Source: Paraherbaspirillum soli
GTDB lineage: Bacteria > Pseudomonadota > Gammaproteobacteria > Burkholderiales > Burkholderiaceae_D
NCBI RefSeq assembly: GCF_042654985.1
Contig: NZ_JBHSMT010000008.1
Location: 62,001-126,000 of the forward strand
Length of the DNA stretch: 64,000 bases
Direction of reading: 5' to 3'
How positions within the stretch are numbered: position 1 is the first letter of the stretch; each line of letters opens with the position of its first letter. The translations under genes and the position numbers were made by a program. A model generated the notes under the pieces. The model did no database searches and was not told the origin of the DNA. It worked only from the letters and a program-made list of their open reading frames with translations. Of this stretch, positions 8,980 through 16,807 are shown piece by piece.

Positions 8980-9353
8980 CCCTCACTACCCTGGTATTCG
9001 GCGCATCCGCCAGCGCCCGCGAAGCAGCGATATGGTCCGCTATTGAAAGCGACTCCGGCAACGACAGCGGACGTCATTCAAGCACCGCACTGATCCTGGA
9101 AGGCTTGGCTGATGGCAAGCTGGGCGCCGACCAAGCCTATCCAAACCTGGAAATAAAGCGCATTGCTCCTGGTTGTTTTTGCTGCATTGGCAACCTGACC
9201 CTGCGCGTAACGCTGAATCGCCTGCTGCGCAACTCCCCCGCCCGGCTTTACATCAGCATCGCTGACGACACTCACCGACAGCAAATACGCCAGTTTCTAT
9301 CCCAGCCGCCGTACGACGACTTCCTCGCGATGACGGCCGACATTGCTGTTTGA
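8976..9353 (+). CDS. Degenerate COG0523/CobW-like small protein with GCxCC motif
   Basis: A 125-residue protein whose best recognisable feature is PGCFCC (Cys67, Cys69, Cys70). This matches the GCxCC metal-binding motif of COG0523/CobW-type metal-chaperone GTPases. The order of segments also fits that fold: a first strand TLVFGAS, a second strand TALILEG, the cysteine motif, a helix LRVTLNRLLR, and a strand ARLYISIAD. The glycine loop GASASAREA lacks the Walker A lysine and Ser/Thr, and the length covers only half of the usual N-terminal domain. GTP binding is therefore unlikely. The ATGA overlap with ntrX suggests coupled expression. The family assignment is tentative. Confidence 0.6.
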   Translation: MTLTTLVFGASASAREAAIWSAIESDSGNDSGRHSSTALILEGLADGKLGADQAYPNLEIKRIAPGCFCCIGNLTLRVTLNRLLRNSPARLYISIADDTHRQQIRQFLSQPPYDDFLAMTADIAV

Positions 9354-9505
9354 AATTAGATCAAAAGAAGATGCTCCAGCGCTTAAATATCGGATCAATT
9401 GGTTCCGAACTTTCATGGTGGTCTTGCCTCTAACATCCGAATTAACAGCAATCACATATGCAATATAAATAGCTAAGTTCTATTTACACTCTCTAACAAA
9501 TCCAA

Positions 9506-9532
9506 TTAGCACTCCATGATAGGGAGTGCTAA
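9506..9532. promoter_or_regulatory. CIRCE operator (HrcA binding site) upstream of rpoH
   Basis: A perfect match to the CIRCE consensus: TTAGCACTC, nine bases, then GAGTGCTAA, a fully paired 9-bp inverted repeat. CIRCE is the operator of the heat-shock repressor HrcA and is usually found before groESL and dnaK. A TAATAT hexamer at 9530-9535, about 18 bases after TTAGCA at 9506-9511, could serve as the -10 and -35. Bound repressor would then cover the promoter. The site lies about 70 bases before the rpoH start. Confidence 0.9.
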
Positions 9533-9603
9533 TATACCTGACCCAAAGGATCTGATTGCAGATCTACCAGCCGTAACTTTGGACTGGACAGCATGGAGGA
9601 AAA

Positions 9604-10503
9604 ATGAAAAATCGGTCATCCAACACTGCGCTAATCCCAGCCGAGGCCAATGCATTGGCGCTCGGTTTTTCCGGTACGCTAGGGAATATTGACGCCTATA
9701 TCTCGGCCGTCAACCGGCTGCCGATGCTGACACACGACGAAGAAATTTCCCTCGCCCAACAACTGCGCAGCAAAAATGACTTGGCTGCGGCCCAAAAGCT
9801 GGTGCTGTCGCATTTGCGCCTGGTGGTGTCGATTGCCCGCGGCTATCTCGGTTACGGCCTGCCGCACGCCGATCTGATTCAAGAAGGCAACATCGGTCTA
9901 ATGAAGGCGGTCAAGCGCTTCGATCCGGATCAAGGGGTACGCCTGGTCTCGTATGCGATGCACTGGATCAAGGCTGAGATGCATGAGTACATCCTGAAGA
10001 ACTGGCGCCTGGTTAAGGTAGCAACCACCAAAGCCCAGCGTAAGTTGTTCTTCAACCTGCGCAGCCACAAGGAAGGCCTGGATGCCATGACGCCTTCACA
10101 AGTTGATGCGCTGGCAAAAACGCTTAGCGTCAAGCGCGAGGAAGTCATCGAGATGGAAACCCGCCTGACTGGTCGCGATATTGCACTGGATGCGCCGAGC
10201 GACGATGACGATGATAAATTCGCTCCGATCGCCTATCTATCGTCGGAATTGCAAGAACCGACCAAGGTGTTGGAATCGCAGCAATACGATCGCTTGCAGT
10301 CCGAAGGATTGGAGTCTGCGCTCAGCAAACTGGACGATCGCTCACGCCGGATTGTTGAAGCACGTTGGCTCGCCAACGATGACGGCTCAGGCGCCACCTT
10401 GCATGAGTTGGCTGACGAATTCGGTGTTTCCGCAGAACGGATCCGGCAGATTGAAGCCGTAGCCTTGAAGAAAATGAAGGGCTCTCTGGCGGCTTATTCC
10501 TGA
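9604..10503 (+). CDS. rpoH: Heat-shock sigma factor RpoH (sigma-32)
   Basis: Alternative sigma factor that directs RNA polymerase to heat-shock promoters. At 299 residues it has the family's usual length. Region 2 is seen in LVVSIARGYLGYGLPHADLI and GNIGLMKAVKRFDPDQG. The sigma-32-specific RpoH box is present as QRKLFFNLR near residues 146-154. Region 4 ends in a helix-turn-helix (ELADEFGVSAERIRQIEAVALKKMK). The ATG follows a good ribosome site (GGAGG, six bases away). A CIRCE operator lies upstream and an intrinsic terminator directly downstream, so this is a single-gene unit under HrcA-type control. Confidence 0.95.
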   Translation: MKNRSSNTALIPAEANALALGFSGTLGNIDAYISAVNRLPMLTHDEEISLAQQLRSKNDLAAAQKLVLSHLRLVVSIARGYLGYGLPHADLIQEGNIGLMKAVKRFDPDQGVRLVSYAMHWIKAEMHEYILKNWRLVKVATTKAQRKLFFNLRSHKEGLDAMTPSQVDALAKTLSVKREEVIEMETRLTGRDIALDAPSDDDDDKFAPIAYLSSELQEPTKVLESQQYDRLQSEGLESALSKLDDRSRRIVEARWLANDDGSGATLHELADEFGVSAERIRQIEAVALKKMKGSLAAYS

Positions 10504-10516
10504 GTCCATCGACAAT

Positions 10517-10545
10517 AAAAAAAGCGCCTGATTGGCGCTTTTTTT
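10517..10545. terminator. Bidirectional intrinsic terminator between rpoH and SCO1
   Basis: AAAAAAAGCGCC, loop TGATT, GGCGCTTTTTTT: a 12-bp perfect stem with A and T runs on the two sides, able to work in both directions. It sits between convergent genes, 14 bases after the rpoH stop and 40 bases after the SCO1 stop. Confidence 0.9.
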
Positions 10546-10584
10546 ATTCCAGCATCGGCAACAATGCGCTGCCACTGCGATCCA

Positions 10585-11217
10585 TCACGACAACAGCAAC
10601 TTCAGATCATGTGCTATCGGGTCGGGCCCCTGGCCGTGCCGGATAAACAGGCGGATATGGCCTTGCGGGTCGAACACATAGCTACCCGCGGTATGGTCCA
10701 TCGTATAACTGCCTGGTGTTTTGCCCGGCACTTTTTGATAGAACACGCGGAATTCCTTGGCGACCTTGGCGGTCGCGGCCTGGTCGCCGTATAAACCCAC
10801 AAAGCTGGGATTGAAAGCCGGCACATACTTCGCCAGCAATTCCGGGGTATCGCGCTCTGGATCAACCGTGATGAACAGCATCTGCACCTTGCTCGCCAAC
10901 GGTCCCAATTCTTTCATCACGTTTGCCATCTCGACCATCGTGGTCGGACAGACATCCGGACATTGGGTAAAGCCGAAAAACACGACCACCGCTTTGCCCT
11001 TGAAGTCGGCCAGCGTACGCGGCTTGCCATTATGGTCTGTCAGTGCGAAATCACGGGCATAGCCGAGACCGGTAACGTCGGTATTGATGAACGCACTTTT
11101 GGCCGGCGACAGCGTCATTTCCTGGCTACCGACGACCTGCTTGTCGCCGCAGGCGGTCAATGAGACCGCCAGCAGCAAACCGGCGCAAATGGAGATCGCA
11201 GAATTGGCACGTTTCAT
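10585..11217 (-). CDS. SCO1/SenC/PrrC-family copper chaperone lipoprotein
   Basis: Membrane-tethered thioredoxin-fold protein of 210 residues that helps insert copper into the CuA centre of cytochrome oxidase subunit II. A lipobox LTAC places the lipidated cysteine at residue 23. The copper site CPDVCP (Cys86, Cys90) is intact and the third ligand histidine is in YTMDHTAGSYV (about residue 175). It is the last gene of the SURF1-SCO-like-ctaA-ctaB-SCO1 operon, eight bases after ctaB, and ends at the shared terminator with rpoH. Confidence 0.93.
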   Translation of the reverse strand: MKRANSAISICAGLLLAVSLTACGDKQVVGSQEMTLSPAKSAFINTDVTGLGYARDFALTDHNGKPRTLADFKGKAVVVFFGFTQCPDVCPTTMVEMANVMKELGPLASKVQMLFITVDPERDTPELLAKYVPAFNPSFVGLYGDQAATAKVAKEFRVFYQKVPGKTPGSYTMDHTAGSYVFDPQGHIRLFIRHGQGPDPIAHDLKLLLS

Positions 11218-11225
11218 GTCAGCCT

Positions 11226-12110
11226 TCAGAATTTGAAATAGTGATCGACCAGCAACGCCGCGAATAACAAAGACAGATAAATGATCGAATACGCAAAAGT
11301 CTTGCGCGCAATCAAGTCAGTGTAGTGCTGATATATCTGCCAGGCATACCAAAGGAAAATCACGCCGAGAACGGCAGCGCTGGCCAGATAGATCAAGCCG
11401 CTCATGCCGACCGCGAATGGCAGCATGGTGGTCGCCACCAGCGCGATGGTGTATAGCCAGATATGGAATTGAGTGAATTTGAGGCCGTGTGTGATCGGCA
11501 GCATTGGCAAGCCGGACTTGGCGTAATCATCGCGGCGATACATCGCCAGCGCCCAGAAATGCGGCGGGGTCCAGATAAAGATAATCAATACCAGGATCCA
11601 GGCCTGCATCGGCACGTCGTTGGCAATTGCCGCCCAGCCTAAAGCGGGTGGCATCGCGCCCGACAGGCCGCCGATGACAATATTCTGCGGCGTCGCCGGC
11701 TTCAGGATCATCGTGTAAATCACCGCATATCCGACGAAGGTGGCAAATGTCAGCCACATCGTCAGCGGATTGACAAAGTTATATAGCACCCACATGCCGC
11801 AGCCGCCGATTACGCCAGAGAACACCAGGGTCTGGCTTACAGTAAGTTCGCCCCTTGCCATCGGCCGGCGTGCGGTACGCGCCATGCGTGAGTCGATCTC
11901 GCGCTCAACCAGGCAATTCACCGCGAAGGCGGCGCCGGCCAATAACCAGATGCCGATGGTTGCGGCAATCAGGCGTTGCCAATCGGGCAGTTCCGGAGTT
12001 GCCAGGAACATGCCGATGACTGCGCAAAACACCGCCAGCTGCGTTACGCGCGGCTTGGTCAGTGCCCAGTACTGGGCAATTCGATTAGGTGGTGCGGTCA
12101 AAGCGGTCAT
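11226..12110 (-). CDS. ctaB: Protoheme IX farnesyltransferase (heme O synthase)
   Basis: Transfers a farnesyl group to heme b to make heme O, the first step to heme A for the aa3 oxidase. The 294-residue protein has about nine membrane segments. The prenyltransferase aspartate motif lies in NCLVEREIDSRMARTARRPM near residues 65-84. A second conserved loop contains YRRDDYAKSGLPMLP near residue 190. It overlaps the heme A synthase gene by four bases and is followed after eight bases by the SCO1 gene. CyoE, the bo3-oxidase counterpart, is the alternative, but the operon makes the cta role clear. Confidence 0.94.
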   Translation of the reverse strand: MTALTAPPNRIAQYWALTKPRVTQLAVFCAVIGMFLATPELPDWQRLIAATIGIWLLAGAAFAVNCLVEREIDSRMARTARRPMARGELTVSQTLVFSGVIGGCGMWVLYNFVNPLTMWLTFATFVGYAVIYTMILKPATPQNIVIGGLSGAMPPALGWAAIANDVPMQAWILVLIIFIWTPPHFWALAMYRRDDYAKSGLPMLPITHGLKFTQFHIWLYTIALVATTMLPFAVGMSGLIYLASAAVLGVIFLWYAWQIYQHYTDLIARKTFAYSIIYLSLLFAALLVDHYFKF

Positions 12111-13255
12111 GAATGCGGATGGAGATGGTCAACAATGAGTGGTTTGTTTGGCACTGCCGGAACGGCCTGAAACCCGGGAGCATGTCGAGTTTTGAAGTTT
12201 AACATGACCAGCAGCACCAGCAGCAGCGCCGCACCGCCATTGTGCGCCACGGCAATCGCCAGCGGCCAGTCCAGGAAGATAGTCGACAAGCCGGTGAGTA
12301 ACTGCAATCCGATCGCGATCAACAGCCAGCGGCCGGTCGCGCGCAAGCCATGAATGCGCAGCGCCTTATGCGCCAGCCAGCCAACGTAAGCGATGACGAC
12401 AAAGGCGAAGCTCCGATGGGTCCAGTGAATCGCCGTCAATGCCTGAAACGGCAAATACTCGCCGTCAGCGGTCATGCCGAGATGACGCCACAAGGTGAAC
12501 CCGTTGGCAAAATCCATCTCCGGCACCAGCCTGCCATGACATAGCGGGAAATCATTGCACGCCAGCGCCGCATAGTTGGTGCTGACCCAACCGCCCAAAG
12601 CAATCTGGATGACTAAAAGTATCACTGCGATCAGCGCCGGCGATGCCAGTCTGGCCGCGGTTGCCGCCACCGGCAGATGATCGTTTTGACGAGCGCCAAG
12701 CCAGGCCAGCATGGCTAACAAGGTCAGCCCCAGCAACAAGTGTGTAGTGACGATAATCGGCTGCAATTTCTGGGTCACGGTCCAGGCGCCGAACGCGCCT
12801 TGCAGGCAGACCAGCGCCAACAGCATAGTCGGATACCACGGCGACAGCTTCGCTTCGCGTTGCGTCGATTTAAATCTGCGTATCCAGGCAATCGCCATCA
12901 AGGCAATGATCAGTGCCCCAACACCCATCGCAAAATAACGATGGGTCATTTCGATCCAGGCTTTTATCACTGTGACCGGCCCGGTCGGCATCGCGTCTTG
13001 CGCAGCGCTGATATGCGCATGCGCCAGCAGCGGGTTGGAATGTCCATAACAACCCGGCCAGTCAGGACAGCCGAGACCGGAATCGGTCAGCCGCGTGAAT
13101 GCCCCGAACATGATCAGGTCGAAGGTCAGGAACAGCGTCATCCACACAAGCTTGCGGTATTTATTGGAATCGCCGGACGCCCAGACCACGCACAGGGCCA
13201 GCACTGCAACCAGCAATCCCATGCCGGCGAGTTGGGTCAACGAGACGGCACTCAT
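12107..13255 (-). CDS. ctaA: Heme A synthase (COX15/CtaA family)
   Basis: Oxidises the C8 methyl of heme O to the formyl group of heme A in the inner membrane. The 382 residues contain eight membrane segments. The four conserved histidines are visible in EMTHRYFAMG, TTHLLLGLT, IHWTHRSFAF and AVAHNGGAA. It overlaps ctaB by four bases downstream and the SCO-like gene by four bases upstream, so the assembly genes are tightly coupled. Confidence 0.93.
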   Translation of the reverse strand: MSAVSLTQLAGMGLLVAVLALCVVWASGDSNKYRKLVWMTLFLTFDLIMFGAFTRLTDSGLGCPDWPGCYGHSNPLLAHAHISAAQDAMPTGPVTVIKAWIEMTHRYFAMGVGALIIALMAIAWIRRFKSTQREAKLSPWYPTMLLALVCLQGAFGAWTVTQKLQPIIVTTHLLLGLTLLAMLAWLGARQNDHLPVAATAARLASPALIAVILLVIQIALGGWVSTNYAALACNDFPLCHGRLVPEMDFANGFTLWRHLGMTADGEYLPFQALTAIHWTHRSFAFVVIAYVGWLAHKALRIHGLRATGRWLLIAIGLQLLTGLSTIFLDWPLAIAVAHNGGAALLLVLLVMLNFKTRHAPGFQAVPAVPNKPLIVDHLHPHS

Positions 13256-13896
13256 CCTATGGCCGATGCGCGAAGCAGTTTGGAAAGATCCTTTTTCACC
13301 TTGTTAGGATCGGCGTCTTTTGGGAAGCGCATCATCAGGTTGCCCAGCGGATCGATCAGATAGAGATGATCGGCGGCGGTGGTATCGGCCTCGGTCGGCA
13401 ACCAGGCCTTCAGCAATTCCGGCTTTACGCGCAACAACTTGGTACCGTCATATTCGCGCATCACCAGCGTTTCCAGCGGTTGCTGGTCGGTAATCAGCCA
13501 GACGCGCTCGATGCGGTCCATTTCCTTGCCTTGCATCAAGCGCAACTGACGCATCTCGAACAATTTGTCCTGACAAGCTTTTTGGCAGTCGCTGCCATTG
13601 ACCTGCACCATCAACCATTTACCCTTGAGCCCATCAAGGTCAGCCGGTTGCCCATCCAGCGCGGTGCTGCCCAGCGCCGGGATCGGATATTGGCGTGGGT
13701 CGAGCAAGGTGCCGTAGTTATTGCGACTTTGCGGCTTCAGCACGTAATACGTGAAATACGAGGCGATCATCGGCGCTGCACACACGGCAATCACCGCGAA
13801 CAGTTTCCAGCGGCCGCTTTGGCGCTGTTTGCTGGCCAGTTGCTCGGTCCGCCTATCAAATTGATTGGCTGTCGTTTGGTTTGCTTGTTGTTCCAC
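13252..13896 (-). CDS. Membrane-anchored SCO-like thioredoxin-fold protein
   Basis: About 214 residues. One N-terminal membrane anchor (about residues 30-53) precedes a periplasmic domain resembling the SCO/peroxiredoxin fold: ALDGQPADLDGLKGKWLMVQV, then C104-QKA-C108 (CxxxC, the spacing of SCO1), then a strand region HLYLIDPLGNLMMRFP near the C-terminus. SCO1's copper-ligand histidine is not obvious. The GTG at 13896 is chosen because AGGA sits seven bases upstream; a TTG at 13917 is possible. It overlaps SURF1 by about 41 bases and ctaA by four. A role in oxidase copper or thiol handling is inferred from context. Confidence 0.78.
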   Translation of the reverse strand: MEQQANQTTANQFDRRTEQLASKQRQSGRWKLFAVIAVCAAPMIASYFTYYVLKPQSRNNYGTLLDPRQYPIPALGSTALDGQPADLDGLKGKWLMVQVNGSDCQKACQDKLFEMRQLRLMQGKEMDRIERVWLITDQQPLETLVMREYDGTKLLRVKPELLKAWLPTEADTTAADHLYLIDPLGNLMMRFPKDADPNKVKKDLSKLLRASAIG

Positions 13897-14596
13897 GTTT
13901 GAATCCTGTCGCCACAAAAAAAAGTAGAGCCATCACGGCCAGCGCATACCATTGGAACGCATATCCGCGGTGTTTCTCGATGCCCAGCGATGGTTTTGGC
14001 CAGTCGCGCACCAGGCCATCTTGCGTGTTGCCGGTTTGCTCAATCACGAACGGCTGTAGCTTGAAATGGCTGGCCGCAGCAAATTCGGCTATCCCGAGAT
14101 TTTGCACGATGGCGTTCGGATGAAGCGCTCCGGCATCCCCCAATTGCATGACATGGCCGACATCGCGCCGCGCAACGCCCTCTATCTCAACCACGCCGGT
14201 TGGCGTCGGCGTCGACCGCAGCTTGCTTCGATCCAACGGATCGCGGGGCAGCCAGCCGCGCATCACCAGCACATAGGTATCCGAATCCGCTATTTTAAAC
14301 GGCATCAGCAGATAGAACCCGGCAACACCGTTGGACGGGCGATTGTCGAGATAGACTGCCCAGCCCGATATAAATTCTCCACGCACCGATAGCCGTCGAT
14401 ATTCGGTTTCGGCGGCTCCCTGTAACGCCGCCCCGAGTTGCACCATCGGCGCCGCTTCGCGTTGCAATAATTTGGTTTCTATCGCCTGCTTCTGATCGCC
14501 GCGCCGGGTCTGCCACTGCGCCAGCGTGATGCCGAGCGCAATCAGCAACACCGTGACCACGAAAGGGATCAAGCGAAAACGAAATCTGATTGGCAT
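13856..14596 (-). CDS. SURF1-family cytochrome oxidase assembly protein
   Basis: Inner-membrane assembly factor for aa3 oxidase, thought to help deliver heme A to subunit I. The 246 residues show the family layout: one membrane segment at each end (about 7-26 and 215-235) around a periplasmic domain. Typical motifs are TLAQWQTRRGDQK, YRRLSVRGEF and LDNRPSNGVAGFYLLMPF. It heads the operon that continues with the SCO-like protein, ctaA, ctaB and SCO1. It is divergent from the small DUF2909 gene, with 38 bases between their starts. Confidence 0.9.
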   Translation of the reverse strand: MPIRFRFRLIPFVVTVLLIALGITLAQWQTRRGDQKQAIETKLLQREAAPMVQLGAALQGAAETEYRRLSVRGEFISGWAVYLDNRPSNGVAGFYLLMPFKIADSDTYVLVMRGWLPRDPLDRSKLRSTPTPTGVVEIEGVARRDVGHVMQLGDAGALHPNAIVQNLGIAEFAAASHFKLQPFVIEQTGNTQDGLVRDWPKPSLGIEKHRGYAFQWYALAVMALLFFVATGFKRGTTSKPNDSQSI

Positions 14597-14634
14597 TACA
14601 ATGTCGCCTTACTCAACGTATTCCCCATCCGCAA

Positions 14635-14835
14635 ATGAAAATCATCGTCGCCGTCGCCTTCATCCTGATCATTGGCAGCCTGGCTTCGGCCTTGATTTTT
14701 CTGATGCGCGACAAGGGTAAAAGCAACCGGACAGTGCAAGCTTTGGCATTGCGCGTCGGCTTCTCGGTCACCTTGTTCATTTTGTTGCTGGTCGCATACA
14801 AGCTTGGCTATATCCAGCCGACCGGCATTCGCTAA
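14635..14835 (+). CDS. Twin transmembrane protein (DUF2909 family)
   Basis: A 66-residue protein with two membrane helices (about residues 2-22 and 40-58) joined by a short basic loop containing RDKGKSNRTVQAL. This is the DUF2909 pattern often found between SURF1 and subunit III genes in betaproteobacteria. ATG at 14635 is chosen because it starts directly at the first helix. It runs opposite to its neighbours and ends at a hairpin terminator shared with ctaE. Its function is unknown; its position suggests a link to oxidase assembly. Confidence 0.8.
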   Translation: MKIIVAVAFILIIGSLASALIFLMRDKGKSNRTVQALALRVGFSVTLFILLLVAYKLGYIQPTGIR

Positions 14836-14901
14836 AACGCTACGATCGCTGCCTGAATCCGGACAATTTGAACCCGGATCATTTCAAAGCCCATCAGTAA
14901 A

Positions 14902-14927
14902 AAAGGCCGCACCGAAGTGCGGCCTTT
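14902..14927. terminator. Bidirectional terminator between DUF2909 and ctaE
   Basis: AAAGGCCGCAC, loop CGAA, GTGCGGCCTTT: an 11-bp perfect stem with flanking A and T runs, placed between two convergent genes. Confidence 0.85.
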
Positions 14928-14945
14928 CTTTATGCATGCAACGTC

Positions 14946-15806
14946 TTACAGCCAATAGACCACAACGTACAAACCGAGCCAGACCACGTCGACAAAGTGC
15001 CAATACCAGGCCGCGCCTTCAAACGCGAAATGATGTTCGGGCGTGAAGTGCCCCTTCAGTACGCGGTACAACACCACCGACAGCATGATTGCACCGATCG
15101 TGACGTGGAACCCGTGAAAGCCGGTCAACAAGAAGAAGGTCGAACCATATACGCCGGATGTCAGCCGCAGATTGTAATCTTGATACGCTTCCATATATTC
15201 CATGGCTTGGAAGCCCATGAAGGTTGCGCCCAGCAGAATGGTTGCAAACAGCCAGAACGCGGTCTTGGCGCGATGGCCGGCGCGCAAGGCATGGTGAGAA
15301 ATGGTCAGCGTGACGCCGGAACTCAGCAGCAATGCAGTGTTGATAGTCGGGATCGGGAACGGGCCCATGGTGCGGAATGGCTCAACCGTTCCGGCCGGAC
15401 CGACATTGCCCCAGTGAGCGGCAAAATCAGGCCACAGGATTTTGTGATCGAGATCGCCCAGCCACGGCATTGTGATGCTGCGTGCATAGAACAGCGCGCC
15501 GAAAAATGCAGCAAAGAACATCACTTCGGAGAAGATGAACCAGCTCATGCTCCACCGATACGAGGTATCGATGCGCTCACTGTACATGCCGCCTTCGGAT
15601 TCGCTAATGGCATCGCTGAACCATTTGTAGAGCACTGTCAGCACCGCCAACAGACCGACCGCGCAGACCGCCGAGCCCCAGGCTACAGCGTTGACCCATG
15701 CTGCCGCACCGGCCATCGTCACCAGCAGCGATGCACCGGCCAGCACCGGCCATTTGGATGGGCCAGGCACGAAATAATAGGGTGCATTACCTTGTTGAGC
15801 ACTCAT
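14946..15806 (-). CDS. ctaE: Cytochrome c oxidase subunit III
   Basis: Core subunit III of the aa3-type oxidase, 286 residues with seven membrane segments. The family motifs are present: PYYFVPGPSKWPVLAG at the N-terminus, the acidic site in FIFSEVMFFAAFFGALFYAR, and FAFEGAAWYWHFVDVVWLGL at the C-terminus. The ATG at 15806 follows a GGGAG ribosome site; an in-frame start 18 bases upstream is less likely. It is the last gene of the ctaC-ctaD-small protein-ctaG-DUF2970-ctaE operon and is closed by a terminator. Confidence 0.95.
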   Translation of the reverse strand: MSAQQGNAPYYFVPGPSKWPVLAGASLLVTMAGAAAWVNAVAWGSAVCAVGLLAVLTVLYKWFSDAISESEGGMYSERIDTSYRWSMSWFIFSEVMFFAAFFGALFYARSITMPWLGDLDHKILWPDFAAHWGNVGPAGTVEPFRTMGPFPIPTINTALLLSSGVTLTISHHALRAGHRAKTAFWLFATILLGATFMGFQAMEYMEAYQDYNLRLTSGVYGSTFFLLTGFHGFHVTIGAIMLSVVLYRVLKGHFTPEHHFAFEGAAWYWHFVDVVWLGLYVVVYWL

Positions 15807-15836
15807 TTCCATCTCCCGATACAATTTTTTAAATAA

Positions 15837-16052
15837 TCACTTGGCGACGACCAGCTTCACAATCGTGATCAATATCGCAATAAAAATCAACGCGCCGAGA
15901 ATCCCGGCAATCACAACATGCACCGGATTCAACCCGGCTGCATCGCTTTCGTAATCCTTCCTTTTGCGGACACCGAAGAACGACCAGAATACGGCCTTCA
16001 TGGTGGCGCCAAACGAAGCCTTACGACGACTTGCATCCCTCAGATCCGACAT
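15837..16052 (-). CDS. DUF2970 small membrane protein
   Basis: A 71-residue protein of the DUF2970 family. A charged N-terminal part contains the typical MKAVFWSFFGVRKRKDYE. One membrane helix follows (about residues 45-68: HVVIAGILGALIFIAILI). The family is regularly found between ctaG and ctaE in betaproteobacteria and is presumed to help oxidase assembly, without direct proof that I know of. It lies 41 bases after ctaG and 30 bases before ctaE. Confidence 0.88.
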   Translation of the reverse strand: MSDLRDASRRKASFGATMKAVFWSFFGVRKRKDYESDAAGLNPVHVVIAGILGALIFIAILITIVKLVVAK

Positions 16053-16093
16053 TTTGCACCTCTTGTTGCGGTCACTCCAGCTTGCCGCCTGGT

Positions 16094-16666
16094 TCAGACG
16101 GGCTTGTCCGCTTGCCCTGCAATTTCAAAAAATGTATACGACAGTGTAATCAGCTTCACATCCTTGGGCAGTGCAGGATCGATGTAGAACACCACCGGCA
16201 TTTGCTTTGCCTCATTCGGTCCCAAGGTTTGCTGGGCGAAACAAAAACACTCTACTTTTTTGAAAAATGCCGCCGCCTGCTGTGGTGCATAGCTTGGAAT
16301 TGCCTGTGCATCCATCTTGCGCGACTGCGTATTCACCACTTCATAAGTCACCTGGGCCATCTCACCCGGGTGCACCTGCATGCTGCTGACCATGGGCCGG
16401 AAACGCCAGGGACCGTGCGCATTGCCGTCGAACTCAACCGTGATGGTTCTGGTTTTGTCCACCTGGCTATTGGTCGGCGCTTCTACCGTGGAATCCTTCG
16501 GCGTCAGAAAGTTGACCCCGGTAATTTCACAAATCTGCTTATAGACGGGTACCAGGCCGTAACCGAAGCCGAGCATCAGAACGGCGATGACCAGCAACTT
16601 GCCGAGCATTTGTCCATTCAGCTTGCGCAACAGGGTCTTTTTTGCGCTGTCTGCCGGATCGTCCAT
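16094..16666 (-). CDS. ctaG: Cytochrome c oxidase assembly protein CtaG (Cox11)
   Basis: Copper chaperone that delivers copper to the CuB centre of subunit I. The 190-residue protein has one N-terminal membrane anchor (about residues 20-42), then a periplasmic domain. The copper motif CFCF occurs in KKVECFCFAQQTL and the conserved MPVVFYIDP follows. Its ATG begins immediately after the stop of the 35-residue gene (no gap), so it depends on translation from upstream. Confidence 0.94.
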   Translation of the reverse strand: MDDPADSAKKTLLRKLNGQMLGKLLVIAVLMLGFGYGLVPVYKQICEITGVNFLTPKDSTVEAPTNSQVDKTRTITVEFDGNAHGPWRFRPMVSSMQVHPGEMAQVTYEVVNTQSRKMDAQAIPSYAPQQAAAFFKKVECFCFAQQTLGPNEAKQMPVVFYIDPALPKDVKLITLSYTFFEIAGQADKPV

Positions 16667-16774
16667 TTACTTAAACCACAGCATCTTGATAAAGATCGCA
16701 ACGAAGAAGCTCAGGGCAAGCAATCCGACCAGCAGTCCGGTGCGTACGTTATTAGGCTTTTTTTGAGTTGGCAT
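16667..16774 (-). CDS. 35-residue oxidase small assembly protein
   Basis: A short gene between ctaD and ctaG. The predicted protein starts MPTQKKPNNVRTGLLVG, then has one membrane helix (about residues 13-29) and ends KMLWFK. A polar, basic N-terminus of about 12 residues before a single helix matches the very small proteins annotated as cytochrome oxidase small assembly proteins in Burkholderiales. It starts 33 bases after the ctaD stop and its TAA abuts the ctaG ATG. Position and shape support a real gene although it is only 108 bases long. Confidence 0.8.
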   Translation of the reverse strand: MPTQKKPNNVRTGLLVGLLALSFFVAIFIKMLWFK

Positions 16775-16807
16775 ACAGAGTTGGCAGGCTTGCACCTGCC
16801 GCTCCCA

